This document shows, in pieces, positions 60,977 through 64,000 of a DNA stretch of 64,000 nucleotides. The first letter of the stretch is position 1; every line of letters starts with the position of its first letter. Under the pieces are notes generated by a model. It was given only the letters and a program-made list of their open reading frames with translations, did not search any database and was not told where the DNA came from. Position numbers and translations under genes: made by a program. The DNA lies in contig OY730440.1 in NCBI GenBank assembly GCA_963422655.1, positions 2,852,001 to 2,916,000 of the forward strand, in the 5' to 3' direction. Source of the stretch: CATQHS01 sp963422655. GTDB taxonomy: Bacteria > Actinomycetota > Acidimicrobiia > Acidimicrobiales > Aldehydirespiratoraceae.

Positions 60977-62086
60977 CTAGGCGGGCGCTTTCGACATGTC
61001 GACGATGGCAGCAACCATGCCACCGCCAGCCGGGCCCTGCTGGAGAGCGGCCACCGAGCAATACACGGCCGGGTCGCCGATAGCAGCGGCGGCCACCGCG
61101 CCCACCGCGCCCTTGGTGTGATGGGTGTGGTGGATGTCGGAATCGTTGATCGAGACCAGCCGGCGACCTCGCAGCCGTCCGGACGGGTCGGTCTCGCACT
61201 TGATGAAGCAATTGACGAGCGCGTCGCCCAAGTCGCTCGGATGAGGCCGGTCGGGCAGGTTCAGCCCGGCCGAGCGGATGGCGTCGTAGATGCCGTCGAA
61301 GTCCAAGGCGTCGACCATGACCGAGTGACCGATCCGGAAGTCGCCGCCGGCTCCGGCTCGGTTGCCGATGACGACGATCTGGCCCGCTTCCTGCTCGACC
61401 CCCGAAGAACACGAAGCCACCGACGAATACAGGTCGAGGTCTTTGGCAATCTGGTCCGGGCGGGGCATGGGGATCTCACCGACCGCGTACCCGATCCCGA
61501 GAGCGGCGGTGGCGTTGGACACCGCCATCGACTCCATCGTGTCTTCCAGTGCGACCGTCTCGCCCCGGGCCCGGGCGTCCTCGATCCGCTCACGAGTCAG
61601 CAACGGCGTCTTCGACTGGACGAAGTGGACGTCGCTGCGGTCCTTGATCCCGGCGTCGGCCATGGCCCGGTGGACCCCCTCGGCCACCTTCTCCACCATC
61701 GCCAGCCGGCCGATCTCCTCGGGTCGGATCGGCTCCGACATGGCCACCCCCACCGCCAACCGCTTCTCGTCGTGGCTGCCGCTGTCACCGGCGATCCTGG
61801 CGAACACGTTCATGTGCGGCGCTATCACCCCGTCGGTGCCGCCCGACCACACGATCGGCATGTCGGCGATCTCTGCGGACGTCTTGGTGCTATGTCGTCC
61901 GAGAAAGTCCCGTAGCACTCGGTCGGCCAGGATCCGGGAGAAGTCGTTGACTCCTCCGTTGCCTTCGGTCTTGCCGATCACGGCGATGATTTCGTTGGCG
62001 GTGAACGATCCCGCCTCTATCTCGGCCAGCAACCCGTCGGTGTCGGTCACGAACTCGAACGGGATCTTGCGAACGACTATCGCCAT
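60977..62086 (-). CDS. Ring-opening amidohydrolase (barbiturase/cyanuric acid hydrolase family)
   Basis: 369 residues from ATG 62086 with AGGTGAGGA upstream. Family features: IAVIGKTEGNGGVNDFSR, WSGGTDGVIAPHMNVF, SKTPLLTRERIEDA, MESMAVSNATAALGIGYAVGE, GHSVMVDALDFDGIYDAIR and the end SDIHHTHHTKGAVGAVAAAAIGD. These fit the three-repeat Ser/Lys toblerone fold of AtzD/TrzD/barbiturase, which hydrolyses barbiturate to ureidomalonate or cyanurate to biuret. With a Mo hydroxylase nearby, barbiturate or a similar ring is the more natural substrate. The frame stays open upstream through livF repeats (KITKQ units), but those codons are not part of the protein. Confidence 0.9.
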   Translation of the reverse strand: MAIVVRKIPFEFVTDTDGLLAEIEAGSFTANEIIAVIGKTEGNGGVNDFSRILADRVLRDFLGRHSTKTSAEIADMPIVWSGGTDGVIAPHMNVFARIAGDSGSHDEKRLAVGVAMSEPIRPEEIGRLAMVEKVAEGVHRAMADAGIKDRSDVHFVQSKTPLLTRERIEDARARGETVALEDTMESMAVSNATAALGIGYAVGEIPMPRPDQIAKDLDLYSSVASCSSGVEQEAGQIVVIGNRAGAGGDFRIGHSVMVDALDFDGIYDAIRSAGLNLPDRPHPSDLGDALVNCFIKCETDPSGRLRGRRLVSINDSDIHHTHHTKGAVGAVAAAAIGDPAVYCSVAALQQGPAGGGMVAAIVDMSKAPA

Positions 62087-62126
62087 CTGATCCTCACCTG
62101 CTTTCCGGTTGGTCCTGGTCCATTCT

Positions 62127-62924
62127 TCAATTCTGGCCTGTTTCGTGATCTTGGCCTGTTTCGTGATCTTGGCCTGCTTCGTGATCTTGGCCTGCTTCGT
62201 GATCTTGGCCCACTCCGAAGAACAGCGATTGCAGGGCCGCATCCTCGAGCACCTCCTGGCTGGTCACCGGTGCGTTCAACACCCCGGCCCCCATGACGAA
62301 CACCCGGTCGACATGGGGAAGGCACACCAGTGGGCTCTCCTCTATCACCCACAGCAATGTCGTGCCCGACTCGCGGATGCGCAAGATGTCGGCGATGCGC
62401 TCACGCACGATCGAAGGGGCGAGCCCGGTGGTCGGTTCGTCGAGAGCCAAGAACCGTGGTTCGGTTATCATGGCGCTGGCCAGGGCCAGCATCTGCCGCT
62501 CACCGCCTGACAGCGTGCTGGCGTTCTGGCCCATACGATCGCTGAGTGCCGGGTACGATTCGCCGATCGCTTTGATCCGGCGGCGGGACTCGATCGGGTT
62601 CAGCCCTCGCAACGCCACGGCCAGGTTGTCGCGGACGCTGAGGTCGGGGAACGTGTTGTTTTCCTGGGGCACGTAGCCCATGCCCAGATCGGCCAGACCG
62701 TGTGTGGGGGTTCGGTGCAGGTCGGTGCCCTCGAAATGCACCGAACCACCCTGAACAGCCAGCAGCCGGAAGATCGTTTTCAGTAGCGTCGTCTTGCCGG
62801 CGCCGTTGGGTCCCACCACTGCCACGATCTCGCCGACAGCAACATCGAGGTTGACACCGTGTAGGACCGGAAAGCCTCCGTATCCCGCATACAGCGCCTC
62901 CACCCGGAGAACGGCATCGTTCAC
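62127..62924 (-). CDS. livF: Branched-chain-type ABC transporter ATPase LivF, with repeat tail
   Basis: 265 residues. Walker A GPNGAGKTT, Q-loop VPQENNTFPDLSV, signature ASTLSGGERQML, Walker B FLALDEPTTGLAPS. The C-terminus after LFFGV is a degenerate repeat, GQDHEA or GQDHET four times, made by an exact-period 18-bp repeat; ordinary LivF ends before this. It overlaps livG by four bases. The importer may carry the heterocycle, urea, amides or an amino acid. Confidence 0.9.
   Translation of the reverse strand: MNDAVLRVEALYAGYGGFPVLHGVNLDVAVGEIVAVVGPNGAGKTTLLKTIFRLLAVQGGSVHFEGTDLHRTPTHGLADLGMGYVPQENNTFPDLSVRDNLAVALRGLNPIESRRRIKAIGESYPALSDRMGQNASTLSGGERQMLALASAMITEPRFLALDEPTTGLAPSIVRERIADILRIRESGTTLLWVIEESPLVCLPHVDRVFVMGAGVLNAPVTSQEVLEDAALQSLFFGVGQDHEAGQDHEAGQDHETGQDHETGQN
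62134..62205 (-). repeat. Four 18-bp tandem units in the 3' end of livF
   Basis: TGGCCTG(T/C)TTCGTGATCT at 62134, 62152, 62170 and 62188; only one position varies between pairs. In livF it encodes GQDHEA/T; the copies lie 48-120 bases upstream of the downstream amidohydrolase start. Confidence 0.92.
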
Positions 62925-63691
62925 GTGACGACTTCCTCCCCACCGAGATAGATCCTCATCACGTCCGAATCGGCGGCAATATCGGCCGGTGGGCCCGAGG
63001 CGATCAGCACCCCCCGGTCCAGGACATGCACCGAGTCGGCGATCTGCATGAGGAACGAGAGGTTATGGTCGATGATGAGGCTGCCGAGGCCTCTTTCCCG
63101 GCAGAGCTGTCGTACCAACTGTGACAGCTTGCCGATACTGGCCGGAGCCACTGCCGCGGCCGGCTCGTCCAGCAGGAGCATCTTCGGTTCGGCCATGAGT
63201 TGGCGGGCGAACTCGAGCAGTTTGCGGTCGCCGGCCGACAGCTCGTCGGTACGCATGTCGAGCAGGTCCCCGAGGCCGAGCTCGGTGGTGATCTGCTCGG
63301 CCTGGGCCTCGGCCTTGCGTTCGAGCCTGTGGGCCTTGCGACCGAAGCTCAGCACTTGGCGCGGGGACTCCATGGAGTAGGGCGTAGCCGCGGTCAGCAT
63401 GCTCTCCAAGACTGTCAACGTGGTGAAACCGACCGGGGTCTGAAAGGTGCGGATCAGGCCGAGCCCAGCCACTCGCCAAGGTGGGAGGCCGTCGATGCGC
63501 TTGCCCGCGAAAGTGATCGACCCCCGGTCGGGCGGGTCGAAACCGGTGACGGTGTTGAACAGTGTCGTCTTGCCGGCCCCGTTGGGTCCGATCAGGGCCG
63601 TGATCTCGTCTCGGGGTATCCGGACCGACACGTTGTCGACCGCCACCACGCCGCCGAAGCTCTTGCAAACCCGGTCGAGAACCAGTTCCAC
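62921..63691 (-). CDS. livG: Branched-chain-type ABC transporter ATPase LivG
   Basis: 256 residues. Walker A GPNGAGKTTLFNTVTGF, RTFQTPVGFTTLTV (LivG Q-loop region), signature DELSAGDRKLLEFARQL, Walker B MLLLDEPAAAVAP, H-loop IIDHNLSFLM. It is the second ATPase of the Liv-type importer, transcribed after the permease gene at the window end. Confidence 0.93.
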   Translation of the reverse strand: MELVLDRVCKSFGGVVAVDNVSVRIPRDEITALIGPNGAGKTTLFNTVTGFDPPDRGSITFAGKRIDGLPPWRVAGLGLIRTFQTPVGFTTLTVLESMLTAATPYSMESPRQVLSFGRKAHRLERKAEAQAEQITTELGLGDLLDMRTDELSAGDRKLLEFARQLMAEPKMLLLDEPAAAVAPASIGKLSQLVRQLCRERGLGSLIIDHNLSFLMQIADSVHVLDRGVLIASGPPADIAADSDVMRIYLGGEEVVT

Positions 63692-63700
63692 GGTGTTCCT

Positions 63701-64000
63701 CTAAGCCGAGACGGTCGGTGCCGCCGCGGCGGTACCGGCTCCGGTAATCGGCCCGACGGGGGCCGAGGCCGGGCGGCGATTCGTCCGGTGGTTGCCGCGC
63801 CGGGCTCCGAACGTGTTCCGCTCCGCGAAGAGGCCTTCGGGCCGGAATCGTAGGACCGCTACGAGCAACAGCCCGACCAGGAACGGTTCGATCGCCACGA
63901 GAATGTTGATGTGGGCGGGGTCCACCTCTATGAGCCCGACCGCTTCGGTGAACCCGATCAGCATGACCGCGCCGATTACACCGCCGCGGATACTGCCCAT
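63701..64000 (-). CDS. Branched-chain-type ABC transporter permease, C-terminal part (5' end outside window)
   Basis: The last 99 codons are in the window: GSIRGGVIGAVMLIGFTEAVGL, a membrane segment ILVAIEPFLVGLLLVAVL, then the FRPEGLFAERNTFG end typical of LivM/LivH. A tail of about 40 Arg/Ala/Pro-rich residues follows, unusual in length. The visible part fits LivM somewhat better than LivH. Confidence 0.8.
   Translation of the reverse strand: MGSIRGGVIGAVMLIGFTEAVGLIEVDPAHINILVAIEPFLVGLLLVAVLRFRPEGLFAERNTFGARRGNHRTNRRPASAPVGPITGAGTAAAAPTVSA

Noticed and set aside
62087..62242. N-terminal extension of the ring-opening amidohydrolase with AKITKQ repeats
   Set aside because: It is livF repeat DNA read in another frame; the amidohydrolase has its own AGGTGAGGA and ATG at 62086.

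Overview
The window looks like chromosomal DNA of a high-GC actinobacterium. The grounds are many GTG starts, tightly overlapping operons, close homologues of mycobacterial IpdA/IpdB and MenJ, a mycothiol-dependent-isomerase-like protein, a 29-residue basic protein like mycobacterial bL37, and several start codons placed 6-8 bases after a TANNNT -10 box (leaderless transcription). The richness in acyl-CoA, SDR and steroid-type enzymes suggests Acidimicrobiia or a relative, but that assignment is inference. I saw no rRNA, tRNA, CRISPR array, transposase or integrase.

Layout. 1-2400: end of a Rieske-type oxygenase whose iron-sulfur ligands are missing, a cyclase-family metal hydrolase, and an NfeD/flotillin pair (1861-3756). 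3.9-11.6 kb: two SDR dehydrogenases followed by a complete peptide/opine-type ABC importer (lipoprotein, two permeases, two ATPases). 11.7-15.1 kb: an SDR divergent from ipdA-ipdB (steroid C/D-ring CoA hydrolase) and a low-molecular-weight phosphatase. 15.2-18.1 kb: MDMPI-like protein, a membrane protein, bL37-like mini-gene and ychF. 18.4-22.6 kb: zinc/manganese ABC importer (binding protein and permease; a matching ATPase lies at 46 kb), an N-terminally short D-threonine-aldolase-like gene and an aldonolactone oxidase. 22.7-27.1 kb: acyl-CoA dehydrogenase, alcohol dehydrogenase, a phosphotransferase and an enoyl-CoA hydratase.

27.2-38.15 kb is the most unusual part: an AT-richer island bounded by 23-bp imperfect direct repeats (21/23 matches). 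It holds a 1313-residue secreted-type metzincin metalloprotease whose signal peptide carries an in-frame amber codon, followed by five tandem paralogous two-domain lipoproteins of a family I do not recognise. Three of them are preceded by a duplicated 123-bp copy of the protease gene's 3' end, which carries their ribosome binding site. The lipoproteins are mosaics: long stretches look identical, interrupted by short divergent segments.

38.2-49.4 kb: an acyl-CoA carboxylase/AtuA operon, a frameshifted small gene, a MenJ-like reductase, a coiled-coil membrane protein, the metal-ABC ATPase divergent from a TauD-type dioxygenase across a 25-bp bidirectional promoter, ung and menB.

49.6-64 kb reads as one catabolic region for a nitrogen heterocycle: ferredoxin, cupins, two nitrilase-family amidases, RidA, a molybdenum hydroxylase with two large subunits, a Rieske oxygenase, a barbiturase/cyanurate-hydrolase-type ring-opening amidohydrolase and a Liv-type ABC importer running off the window end. 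I infer hydroxylation of a ring, hydrolytic ring opening, then amide or ureido hydrolysis, as in oxidative pyrimidine degradation; the substrate is not provable from sequence.

Short tandem duplications of 14-27 bp recur throughout, in genes and between them.
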